Source of the DNA: Mercurialis annua
Lineage: Eukaryota > Streptophyta > Magnoliopsida > Malpighiales > Euphorbiaceae
Assembly (NCBI RefSeq): GCF_937616625.2
Contig: NC_065571.1
Span: forward strand, 58,017,651-58,081,650
Length of the DNA: 64,000 nucleotides
Reading direction: 5' to 3'
The translations under genes and the position numbers were made by a program. The stretch's first letter is position 1; every line of letters starts with the position of its first letter. The notes under the pieces were generated by a model that was not told the origin of the DNA, did not search any database, and saw only the letters and a list, made by a program, of their open reading frames with translations. This document shows positions 11,933 to 20,926 of this stretch, piece by piece.

Positions 11933-13281
11933 TCCCCAAAACAGCATAGGGAGGGGAGTTTGTGTGGCTTTTTTGACCCTATAAGCGTACCGGATGAAGT
12001 TGGAACCTGAACAAAAGATTTAGACAGTGTTACAGACAATATGAATATTCAATTAGTTTGTTAATCAGACCGTTTTATGTAAGCATTTTGATAGCCTGAA
12101 ATATGCTAGAAAAGGGATTTTTGAAAAGTTGAGTTTAACTAGGAATTTTGTTAGCTCGATAAATTATCGGTTATTCCGACAACGGTTGTAGTTGGAATTA
12201 TTGGAAATCATAGAAAAGTTATTTGATAAATTAATTATCGTTTTATCCAGTTTTTGGGGCTTTTCTGCATTCCCCAAAACATCTCAGGGAGGGGAGTTTG
12301 GGTATGTTTTTTGACCCCCTACGCGTACCGGATGAAGTTGGAACCTCAACGGAAGTTTTAAAGGGTGTTGAAGACAATAAAAATGTTCAATTAGTTTGAT
12401 AATCAGACTGTTTTAAGTAAGCATTTTGATAGCCCGAAGTAGGCTAGAAAAGGAATTTTTAAAACGTTGAGTTTGACTAGGAATTTTGTTAGTTCGATAA
12501 ATTATCTGTTATTCGGACAACGTTTCTAATTGGCATTATTGAAAATCATATAAAAGTTATTTGATAAACTAATTATCGTTTTATCCCATTTTTGGGGCTT
12601 TTCTGCATTCCCCAAAACAGCTCAGGGAGGGGAGTTTGGGTGCGTTTTTTTACCCTATAACCGTACCGGATGAAGTTGGAACCTGAACAAAAGATTTACA
12701 AAGTGTTACAGACAATATGAATATTCAATTAGTTTGTTAATCAGACCGTTTTATGTAAGCATTTTGATTGCCCAAAGTAGGGTAGAAAAGGAATTTTTTA
12801 AAAGTTGAGTTTAACTAGGAATTTTGTTAGCTCGATAAGTTATCGGTTATCCAGACAACGTTTCTAGTTGGGATTAAGTAAAATAATAGAAGAGTTATTT
12901 GATAAATGAATTATCGTTTTATCCCATTTTTGGGGCTTTTCTGCATTCCCCAAAACAGCTCAGGGAGGGGAGTTTGAGTGCGTTTTTTACCTTATAAGCG
13001 TACCAGATGAAGTTGGAACCTGAACAAAAGATTTAGACAGTGTTACAGACAATATGAATATTCAATTAATTTGTTAATCAGACCGCTTTATGTAAGCATT
13101 TTGATAGCCCGAAGTAGGCTAGAAAAGGGATTTTTAAAAAGTTGAGTTTGATTAGGAATTTTGTTAGCTCGATAAATTATCGGTTATTCCAACAACTTTC
13201 TAGTTGGGATTATTTAAAATCATATAAAAGTTTTTTGATAAATTAATTATCGTTTTATCTTGTTTTGGGGATTTTCTGCAT

Positions 13282-15301
13282 TCCCCAAAACAGCTCAAGG
13301 GGGGGGAGTTTGGGTATGTTTTTTGACCCCCTACGCGTACCGGATGAAGTTGGAATCTCAACGGAAGTTTTAGAGTGTGTTGAAGACAATAAGAATGTTC
13401 AATTATTTTGGTAATCAGAGTGTTTTAAGTAAGCATTTTGATAGCCCGAAGTAGGCTGGAAAAGGAATTTTTAAAAAGTTGCGTTTAACTAGGAATTCTG
13501 TTAGCTCGATAAGTTATCGGTTATTCAGACAACGTTTCTAGTTGGGATTAATTAAAATAATAGAAGAGTTATTTGATAAATGAATTATCGTTTTATCCCA
13601 TTTTTGGGGCTTTTCTGCATTCCCCAAAACAACTCAGGGAGGGGAGTTTGTGTGCGTTTTTTGACCCTATAAGCGTACTGGATGAAGTTGGAACCTGAAC
13701 AAAAGATTTAGATAGTGTTACAGACAATATGAATATTTAATTATTTTGTTAATCAGACCGTTTTATGTATGCATTTTGATAGCCCGAAGTAGGCTAGAAA
13801 AGGGATTTTTAAAAAGTTGAGTTTAACTAGGAATTTTGTTAGCTCGATAAGTTATCTGTTATTGGGACAACATTTCTAGTTGGGATTATTTAAAATCATA
13901 GAAGAGTTATTTGATAAATAAATTATCGTTTTATCCCGTTTTTGGGTCTTTTCTGCATTCCCCAAAACAACATAGGGAGGGGAGTTTGGGTGCGTTTTTT
14001 GACCCTATAAGCGTACCGGATGAAGTTGGAACCTGAACAAAAGATTGAGACAGTGTTATAGTCAATATGAATATTTAATTAGTTTGTTAATCAGACCGTT
14101 TTATGTAAGCATTTTGAAAGCCTGAAGTAGGCTAGAAAAGGGATTTTTGAAAAGTTGAGTTTAACTAGGAATTTTGTTAGCTCGATAAATTATCGGTTAT
14201 TCCGACAACGTTTGTAGTTGGAATTATTGAAAATCATAGAAAAGTTTTTGATAAATTAATTATCGTTTTATCCAGTTTTTCTGCATTCCCCAGAATAACT
14301 CAGGGAGGGGAGTTTGGGTATGTTTTTTTGACCCCCTACGCATACCGGATGAAGTTGGAACCTCAACGGAAGTTTTAGAGGGTGTTGAAGACAATAAGAA
14401 TGTTCAATTAGTTTGGTAATTAGACTGTTTTAAGTAAGCATTTTGATAGCCCGAAGTAGGTTAGAAAAGGAATTTTTAAAAAGTTGAGTTTAACTAGGAA
14501 TTATGTTAGCTCGATAAGTTATCGGTTTTTCAGACAACGTTTCTAGTTGGGATTTACTAAAATAATAGACGAGTTATTTGATAAATGAATTATCGTTTTA
14601 TCCCATTTTTGGGGCTTTTCTGCATTCCCCAAAACAGCTCAGGGAGGGGAGTTTGGGTGCGTTTTTTTACCCTATAAGCGTACCAGATGAAGTTGGCACC
14701 TGAACAAAAGATTTAGACAGTGTTACAGACAATATGAATATTCAATTAGTTTGTTAATCAGACCGTTTTATATAAGCATTTTGATTGCCCGAAGTAGGGT
14801 AGAAATGGGATTTTTGAAAAGTTGAGTTTAACTAGGAATTTTGTTAGCTCAATAAGTTATCTGTTATTGGGATAACATTTCTAGTTGGGATTATTTAAAA
14901 TCATAGAAAAGTTATTTGATAAATAAATTATCGTTTTATCCCATTTTTGGGGCTTTTCTGCATTCCCCAAAACAGCTCAGGGAGGGGAGTTTGGGTGCGT
15001 TTTTTTACCCTATAACCGTACCGGATGAAGTTGGAACCTGAACAAAAGATTTACAAAGTGTTACAGACAATATGAATATTCAATTAGTTTGTTAATCAGA
15101 CCGTTTTATGTAAGCATTTTGATTGCCCAAAGTAGGGTAGAAAAGGAATTTTTGAAAAGTTGAGTTTAACTAGGAATTTTGTTAGCTCGATAAGTTATCG
15201 GTTATTCAGACAATGTTTCTAGTTGGGATTAATTAAAATAATAGAAGAGTTATTTGATAAATGAATTATCGTTTTATCCCATTTTTGGGGCTTTTCTGCA
15301 T
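13282..15301 (+). repeat. Six-monomer block, two A-B-B trimers
   Basis: A-type monomers at 13282 and 14287 are each followed by two B-type monomers (13621, 13959 and 14626, 14964). The A monomer at 13282 has the longest G run seen, eight G at 13299-13306. The monomer at 13959 is 328 bp because GGGGCTTTT is missing before the next landmark. Confidence 0.8.
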
Positions 15302-15528
15302 TCCCCAAAACAGCTCAGGGAGGGGAGTTTGTGTGCGTTTTTTGACCCTATAAGCGTACTGGATGACGTTGGAACCTGAACAAAAGATTTAGACAGTGTT
15401 ACAGACAATATGAATATTCAATTATTTTGTTATTCAGACCGTTTTATGTAAGCATTTCGATAGCCCGAAGTAGGCTAGAAAAGGAATTTTTTAAAAGTTG
15501 AGTTTAACTAGGAATTTTGTTAGCTCGA

Positions 15529-15531
15529 TAA
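15529..15531. repeat. Target-site duplication TAA, left
   Basis: TAA immediately precedes CACTA and is repeated at 16763-16765. Uninterrupted monomers read CGATAAGTTATCG here, with a single TAA, confirming a 3-bp duplication. Confidence 0.95.
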
Positions 15532-15561
15532 CACTACTAAAAAACAGCCATTTAGCGACGG
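15532..15561 (+). repeat. Left terminal inverted repeat
   Basis: Thirty bases beginning CACTACTA and ending GCGACGG. Compared with the complement of the right end, 25 of 30 match, with mismatches at positions 9, 17, 19, 20 and 23. The outer 16 bases differ at only one position. Confidence 0.92.
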
Positions 15562-15748
15562 ATTTTTCCGTCGCTAAATGGCTAAATTCCGTCGCTAAAC
15601 GAGTTTAGCGACGGATTAGCGACGGACAACGTCCGTCGCTAAATATCTGGTCGCCAATTTTGCAGCGACCGAATACTTTTTTTTTTGCGACGGATTTAAA
15701 AAAATTTGCGACGGATTTTGCGACGGATTTAAATCCGTCGCAAATTTT
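15546..15748. repeat. Left subterminal palindromic repeat cluster
   Basis: Ten GCGACGG/CCGTCGC heptamers. The first hairpin (15546-15583) has a perfect 17-bp stem and a TTTT loop. A perfect 28-base palindrome lies at 15717-15744, around GGATTT/AAATCC. Variant GGTCGC and GCGACC copies sit near 15648-15671. Confidence 0.9.
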
Positions 15749-15755
15749 TAAAAAT

Positions 15756-15765
15756 AAAAAAAAAA
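15756..15765 (-). terminator. T10 run, possible Pol III terminator
   Basis: Ten A on the plus strand give T10 on the minus strand, about 120-190 bases downstream of the 5S-like segment in its own direction. A run of four or more T suffices for Pol III termination. The element is A/T-rich, so this may be chance. Confidence 0.35.
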
Positions 15766-15781
15766 TTATTTTTTAATTAAA

Positions 15782-15881
15782 ATCGTAAAATGAAATATTA
15801 TTTAAACGGTCAACCACCGTCACGCACCCACTGGCTATACAACACACACCCGCACTGACCCGCAAATATCGCAAATTTTCC
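15782..15881. other. Unassigned transposon interior, moderate G/C
   Basis: About 100 bp between the left subterminal repeats and the 5S-like segment. It contains GGTCAACCACCGTCACGCAC and CACACACCCGCACTGACCCG. It has no reading frame of note and I do not recognise it. On the minus strand it would lie immediately downstream of the 5S-like region. Confidence 0.5.
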
Positions 15882-15947
15882 AACTTCCCAGTAGGTCACC
15901 CATCCTTCACATTACTCCCATCCACTCCTCTTTAACTTTGTAGTTCC
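15882..15947 (-). other. Degenerate 5S rRNA-like segment inside the transposon
   Basis: Read on the minus strand, this stretch follows plant 5S rRNA from its GAACT through GTTAA to GGATGGGTGACC, then CTACTGGGAAGTT where 5S has CTCCTGGGAAGTC. The alignment needs one extra base over about 52 positions. The conserved end holds the complete box C (15894-15905). The box A and intermediate-element positions are recognisable but degenerate (GTAATGT where 5S has GTAGTAC). The first third and the 3' end of 5S rRNA are absent, so this is not a functional 5S gene. Sequences of this kind are known in Cassandra retrotransposon LTRs and SINE3; here the carrier is a CACTA element. Confidence 0.75.
15894..15905 (-). 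promoter_or_regulatory. Box C of a 5S-type (type 1) Pol III internal promoter
   Basis: GGATGGGTGACC on the minus strand, identical to the box C core of plant 5S rRNA genes, where TFIIIA binds. The T rather than A at the eighth base is the plant form. Activity is unproven because box A and the intermediate element are degraded. Confidence 0.6.
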
Positions 15948-15974
15948 CCCGCGCGTGACTCCAACTTATCCAGC

Positions 15975-16437
15975 TCAGATTCTTGTTTTATATCTATATA
16001 TATTATATTTAAATATAACAAAAAGATACTCCCGCAATTTACTCCCATATTATATAAAATAATTATTTTTTCATACTAATTATTTTTAAATAAAATAAAT
16101 TATTTTTTAATAATTATTTTAAATAAAAACAACAAGTTATTAATATTACACTTTACTCCCACATTCTAATATAATAATTTTGTTATAAATATTTATTTTT
16201 ATTAATAAATAATTATAATAAATAATTAATTATTTTTAAATAAATAATTATAATAAATAATTATTTTATTAATAAATAATTACAATAAATAATTTTTTAA
16301 TAAATTGTTTTATAATTAATATTGTTTTTATTAATAAATATTTGTTTTAATAAATATATTTTTTAATTATAATTTTATTAATAAATATATTTTTAATAAA
16401 TATATTTTTTAATTATAATTTTTTTAATAAAAATAAT
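15975..16437. repeat. A/T-rich low-complexity core of the transposon
   Basis: Almost pure A and T, built from imperfect TAAATAATTATAATAAAT-like units and TTTTTAATAAATAT units. It has no coding potential. Such filler is typical of deletion-derived or non-autonomous elements. It could also be prone to assembly or polymerase error. Confidence 0.85.
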
Positions 16438-16733
16438 ACTTTTAGCGACGGATTTAGTAATCCGTCGCTAAAAGTTAGCATTTAGCGACGGATATGGTAT
16501 TCCGTCGCTAAATGTATTACTTTAGCGACGGATTACAAAATCCGTCGCTAAAAGTGAAAAACAAATTGGCGGGATTCATCCCGCCACTTTTAGCGACGGA
16601 ATTTCCGTCGCTAAAAGTGGCGGGATTCATCCCGCCAATTTTCTTTAAGATTTAGCGACGGATTTTGAATCCGTCGCTAAATCCGTCGCAAATTTTGATT
16701 TTAGCGACGGATTTCAAATCCGTCGCTAAAATC
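16438..16733. repeat. Right subterminal palindromic repeat cluster
   Basis: Fourteen GCGACGG/CCGTCGC heptamers arranged as consecutive hairpins: 16438-16475 (17-bp perfect stem, 4-base loop), 16479-16514 (14-bp stem), 16521-16552 (14-bp stem), the long palindrome at 16563-16641, 16649-16683 (16-bp stem, TTG loop) and 16697-16733 (18-bp stem around one base). The last reaches the terminal inverted repeat. Confidence 0.9.
16563..16641. repeat. 79-base near-perfect palindrome with nested GGCGGGAT hairpins
   Basis: Centred on 16602, its 39-base arms match at 37 positions; the only mismatches are the TC in GGCGGGATTCATCCCGCC. Each arm itself contains that 8-bp inner hairpin (16568-16585 and 16619-16636), so the region can fold as one long stem or as a three-stem cruciform. 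It is markedly G/C-rich compared with the surrounding element. Confidence 0.9.
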
Positions 16734-16762
16734 CGTCGCAAATCGACTGTTTTCTAGTAGTG
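16733..16762 (-). repeat. Right terminal inverted repeat
   Basis: It begins CCGTCGC and ends TTTTCTAGTAGTG; its complement starts CACTACTAGAAAACAG. It pairs with the left end as 25 of 30. Confidence 0.92.
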
Positions 16763-16765
16763 TAA
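16763..16765. repeat. Target-site duplication TAA, right
   Basis: TAA follows TAGTAGTG and leads into GTTATCGG, restoring the satellite sequence exactly. Confidence 0.95.
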
Positions 16766-16873
16766 GTTATCGGTTATTCAGACAATGTTTCTAGTTGGGA
16801 TTAATTAAAATAATAGAAGAGTTATTTGATAAATGAATTATCGTTTTATCCCATTTTTGGGGCTTTTCTGCAT

Positions 16874-18900
16874 TCCCCAAAACAGCTCAGGGAGGGGAGT
16901 TTGTGTGCGTTTTTTGACCCTATAAGCGTACTGGATGACGTTGGAACCTGAACAAAAGATTTAGACAGTGTTACAGACAATATGAATATTCAATTATTTT
17001 GTTATTCAGACCGTTTTATGTAAGCATTTTGATAGCCCGAAGTAGGCTAGAAAAGGGATTTTGAAAAAGTTGAGTTTAACTAGGAATTTTGTTAGCTCGA
17101 TAAGTTATCTGTTATTGGGACAACATTTCTAGTTGGGATTATTTAAAATCATAGAAGAGTTATTTGATAAATAAATTATCGTTTTATCCCGTTTTTGGGT
17201 CTTTTCTGCACTCCCCAAAACAGCATAGGGAGGGGAGTTTGGGTGCGTTTTTTGAACCTATAAGCGTACCGGATGAAGTTGGAACCTCAACAAAAGCTTT
17301 AGACAGTGTTACAGACAATATGAATATTCAATTAGTTTGTTAATCAGACCATTTTATGTAAGCATTTTGATAACCTGAAGTAGGCTAGAAAAGGGATTTT
17401 TGAAAAGTTGAGTTTAACTAGGAATTTTTTTAGCTCGATCAATTATCGGTTATTCCGACAACGGTTGTAGTTGGAATTATTGAAAATCATAGAAAAGTAA
17501 TTTGATAAATTAATTATCGTTTTATCCAGTTTTTGGGGCTTTTCTGCATTCCCCAAAACAGCTCAGGGAGGGGAGTTTGGGTATGTTTTTTGACCCCCTA
17601 CGCGTACCGGATGAAGTTGGAACCTCAACGGAAGTTTTAAAGGGTGTTGAAGACAATAAGAATGTTCAATTAGTTTGATAATCAGACTGTTTTAAGTAAG
17701 CATTTTGATAGCCCGAAGTAGGCTAGAAAAGGAATTTTTAAAACGTTGAGTTTGACTAGGAATTTTGTTAGCTCGATAAGTTATCGGTTATTCAGACAAC
17801 GTTTCTAGTTGGGATTAATTAAAATAATAGAAGAGTTATTTGATAAATGAATTATCGCTTTATCCCATTTTTGGGGCTTTTCTGCATTCCCCAAAACAAC
17901 TCAGGCAGGGGAGTTTGGGTGCGTTTTTTGACCCTATAACCGTACCGGATGAATTTGGAACCTTAACAAAAGATTTACACAGTGTTACAGACAATATGAA
18001 TATTCAATTAGTTTGTTAATCAGACCGTTTTATGTAAGCATTTTGATTGCCCAAAGTAGGGTAGAAAAGGAATTTTTTAAAAGTTGAGTTTAACTAGGAA
18101 TTTTGTTAGCTCGATAAGTTATCGGTTATTCAGACAATGTTTCTAGTTGGGATTAATTAAAATAATAGAAGAGTTATTTGATAAATGAATTATCGTTTTA
18201 TCCCATTTTTGGGGCTTTTCTGCATTCCCCAAAACAGCTCAGGGAGGGGAGTTTGGGTGCGTTTTTTTACCCTTTAAGCGTACCGGATGAAGTTAGAACC
18301 TAAACAAAAGATTTAGACAGTGTTACAGACAATATGAATATTCAATTAATTTGTTAATCAGACCGTTTTATGTAAGCATTTTGATTGCCCAAAGTAGGGT
18401 AGAAAAGGAATTTTTTAAAAGTTGAGTTTAACTAGGAATTTTGTTAGCTCGTTAAGTTATCGGTTATGCATACAATGTTTCTAGTTGGGATTAATTAAAA
18501 TAATAGAAGAGTTATTTGATAAATGAATTATCGTTTTATCCCATTTTTGGGGCTTTTCTGCATTCCCCAAAACAGCTTAGGGAGGGGAGTTTGGGTGAGT
18601 TTTTTTACTCAATAAGCGTACCGGATGAAGTTGGAACCTGAACAAAAGATTTAGACAGTGTTGCAGACAATATGAATATTCAATTAATTTGTTAATCAGA
18701 CCGCTTTATGTAAGCATTTTGATAGCCCGAAGTAGGCTAGAAAAGGGATTTTTAAAAAGTTGAGTTTGATTAGGAATTTTGTTAGCTCGATAAATTATCG
18801 GTTATTCCAACAACGTTTCTAGTTGGGATTATTTAAAATCATATAAAAGTTTTTTGATAAATTAATTATCGTTTTATCCTGTTTTGGGGTTTTTCTGCAT
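16874..18900 (+). repeat. Six-monomer block right of the insertion
   Basis: Starts at 16874, 17212, 17550 (A-type), 17888, 18226 and 18564. The 17550-18563 trimer (A, then CAACTCAGGCAGG, then a B monomer reading GAAGTTAGAACCTAAAC) is seen again, lightly modified, at 32065-33078. The monomer at 17888 is recognisable by GATGAATTTGGAACCTTAAC. Confidence 0.8.
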
Positions 18901-20926
18901 TCCCAAACACACCTCAAGGGGGGGAGTTTGGGTATGTTTTTTGACCCCCTACGCGTACCGGATGAAGTTGGAACTTCAACGGAAGTTTTAGAGTGTGTTG
19001 AAGACAGTAAAAATGTTCAATTATTTTGGTAATCAGACTGTTTTAAGTAAGCATTTTGATAGCCCGAAGTAGGCTGGAAAAGGAATTTTTAAAAAGTTGA
19101 GTTTAACTAGAAATCTGTTAGCTCGATAAGTTATCGGTTATTCAGACAACGTTTCTAGTTCGGATTAATTAAAATAATAGAAGAGTTATTTGATAAATGA
19201 ATTATCGTTTTATCCCATTTTTGGGGCTTTTCTGCATTCCCCAATACAGCTGAGGGAGGGGAGTTTGTGTGCGTTTTTTGACCCTATAAGCGTACTGGAT
19301 GAAGTTGGAACCTGAACAAAGGATTTAGACAGTGTTACATACAATATGAATATTCAATTATTTTGTTAATCAGACCGTTTTATGTAAGCATTTTGATAGC
19401 CCGAAGTAGGCTAGAAAAGGGATTTTGAAAAAGTTGAGTTTAACAAGGAATTTTGTTAGCTCGATAAGTTATCTGTTATTGGGACAACATTTCTAGTTGG
19501 GATTATTTAAAATCATAGAAGAGTTGTTTGATAAATAAATTATCGTTTTATCCCGTTTTTGGGTCTTTTCTGCATTCCCCAAAACAGCATAGGGAGGGGA
19601 GTTTGTGTGCGTTTTTTGAACCTATTAGCGTACCAGATGAAGTTGGAACCTGAACAAAAGATTTAGACAGTGTTACAGACAATATGAATATTCAATTAGT
19701 TTGTTAATCAGACCATTTTATGTAAGCATTTTGATAACCTGAAGTAGGCTAGAAAAGGGATTTTTGAAAAGTTGAGTTTTACTAGGAATTTTGTTAGCTC
19801 GATAAATTATCGATTATTCCGACAACGTTTGTAGTTGGAATTATTGAAAATCATAGAAAAGTTATTTAATAAATTAATTATCGTTTTATCCAGTTTTTGG
19901 GGCTTTTCTGCATTCCCCAAAACAGCTTAGGGAGGGGAGTTTGGGTATGCATTTTGACACCCTACGCGTACCGGATGAAGTTGGAACCTCAACGGAAGTT
20001 TTAGAGGGTGTTGAACACAATAAGAATGTTCAATTAGTTTGGTAATTAGACTGTTTTAAGTAAGTATTTTTATAGCCCGAAGTAGGGTGGAAAAGGAATT
20101 TTTAAAAAGTTGAGTTTAACTAGGAATTCTGTTAGGTCGATAAGTTATCGGTTATTCAGACAACGTTTCTAGTTGGGATTAATTAAAATAATAGAAGAGT
20201 TATTTGATAAATGAATTATCGTTTTATCCCATTTTTGGGGCTTTTCTGCATTCCCCAAAACAGCTCAGGGAGGGGAGTTTGTGTGCGTTTTTTGACCCTA
20301 TAAGCGTACTGGATGAAGTTGGAACCTGAACAAAAGATTTAGACAGTGTTACAGACAATATGAATATTCAATTATTTTGTTAATCAGACCGTTTTATGTA
20401 AGCATTTTGATAACCTGAAGTAGGCTAGAAAAGGGATTTTTGAAAAGTTGAGTTTAACTAGGAATTTTTTTAGCTCGATCAATTATCGGTTATTCTGACA
20501 ACGGTTGTAGTTGGAATTATTGAAAATCATAGAAAAGTAATTTGATAAATTAATTATCGTTTTATCCAGTTTTTGGGGCTTTTCTGCATTCCCCAAAACA
20601 GCTCAGGGAGGGGAGTTTGGGTATGTTTTTTGACCCCCTACGCGTACCGGATGAAGTTGGAACCTCAACGGAAGTTTTAAAGGGTGTTGAAGACAATAAG
20701 AATGTTCAATTAGTTTGATAATCAGACTGTTTTAAGTAAGCATTTTGATAGCCCGAAGTAGGCTAGAAAAGGGATTTTTAAAAAGTTGAGTTTGATTAGG
20801 AATTTTGTTAGCTCGATAAATTATCGGTTATTCCAACAACGTTTCTAGTTGGGATTATTTAAAATCATATAAAAGTTTTTTGATAAATTAATTATCGTTT
20901 TATCCTGTTTTGGGGTTTTTCTGCAT
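18901..20926 (+). repeat. 6-monomer HOR, copy 1
   Basis: 2,026 bp with monomers m1 to m6 at 18901, 19238, 19576, 19914, 20252 and 20590. Order: m1 A-type with CTCAAGGGGGGG; m2 GTGTGCG with TTACATACAATATG; m3 CAGCATAGGG; m4 A-like with GACACCCTACGCG and GTTGAACACAATAAG; m5 GTGTGCG; m6 A-type with TTAAAGGGTG. This copy carries a few private changes, such as TATGCATTTTGACAC near 19946. Confidence 0.88.

Larger units (their letters stand above)
9730..13281 (+). repeat. 1.27-kb HOR containing an 80-bp-deleted monomer
   Basis: Landmarks at 9730, 10068, 10406, 10664, 11000, 11338, 11675, 11933, 12271, 12609 and 12947 give spacings of 338, 338, 258, 336, 338, 337, 258, 338, 338, 338 and 335. The repeating set is three full monomers and one short one, with period 1,269-1,272 bp. 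In the third cycle the corresponding monomer (12947) is nearly full length, so either the deleted version spread over two cycles or the array was restored by exchange. Confidence 0.9.
1..15531 (+). repeat. 338-bp satellite array, left of the transposon
   Basis: About 45 complete head-to-tail monomers plus part of a 46th, all in the same orientation. Using the T before CCCC of the motif GCATTCCCCAAAA as a landmark, starts fall at 1, 3039, 5066, 6079, 7091, 8716, 9730, 10068, 13282, 14287, 14964 and 15302, and spacing is almost always 336-339 bp. Exceptions are truncated monomers at 7091, 10406 and 11675, and slightly short ones at 12947 (335) and 13959 (328, missing about 10 bp just before the landmark). 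No gene, LTR or other insertion interrupts this stretch. The family is not one I can name. Confidence 0.97.
15532..16762. mobile_element. Non-autonomous CACTA (En/Spm-type) DNA transposon, 1,231 bp
   Basis: The ends read CACTACTA...TAGTAGTG and the element is flanked by a TAA duplication. CACTA termini and 3-bp target duplications are defining features of the CACTA superfamily. Subterminal regions carry 24 copies of GCGACGG or its complement (10 left, 14 right), many in palindromes; in this superfamily subterminal repeats are the usual transposase-binding sites. No open frame of transposase size is present, so the element would need a partner in trans. The centre holds a 5S rRNA-like segment and an A/T-rich tract. 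Orientation cannot be assigned. No second copy occurs in the window. Confidence 0.95.
15302..16873 (+). repeat. Monomer split by the CACTA insertion
   Basis: Removing the 1,231-bp element and one TAA leaves a 338-bp monomer. Its head (GTGTGCG, TACTGGATGACG, TTGTTATTCAGACC) matches the next monomer at 16874. Its second half (GGAATTTTTTAAAAG, later CAGACAATGTTTC) matches a different neighbour class, for example 29699-30036. The host monomer therefore looks like a B/B' chimera. Confidence 0.85.

Noticed and set aside
15882..15947. Functional 5S rRNA gene
   Set aside because: About half of the rRNA is missing and box A is degenerate. It is annotated only as 5S-like.
15975..16437. Origin of replication or matrix-attachment region in the A/T-rich tract
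   Set aside because: A/T richness alone is not evidence; such filler is ordinary in non-autonomous transposons.
15532..16762. LTR retrotransposon or Cassandra TRIM (because of the 5S-like part)
   Set aside because: There are no TG...CA long terminal repeats, no primer-binding site and no 5-bp duplication. The ends, the TAA duplication and the subterminal repeats are those of a CACTA element.
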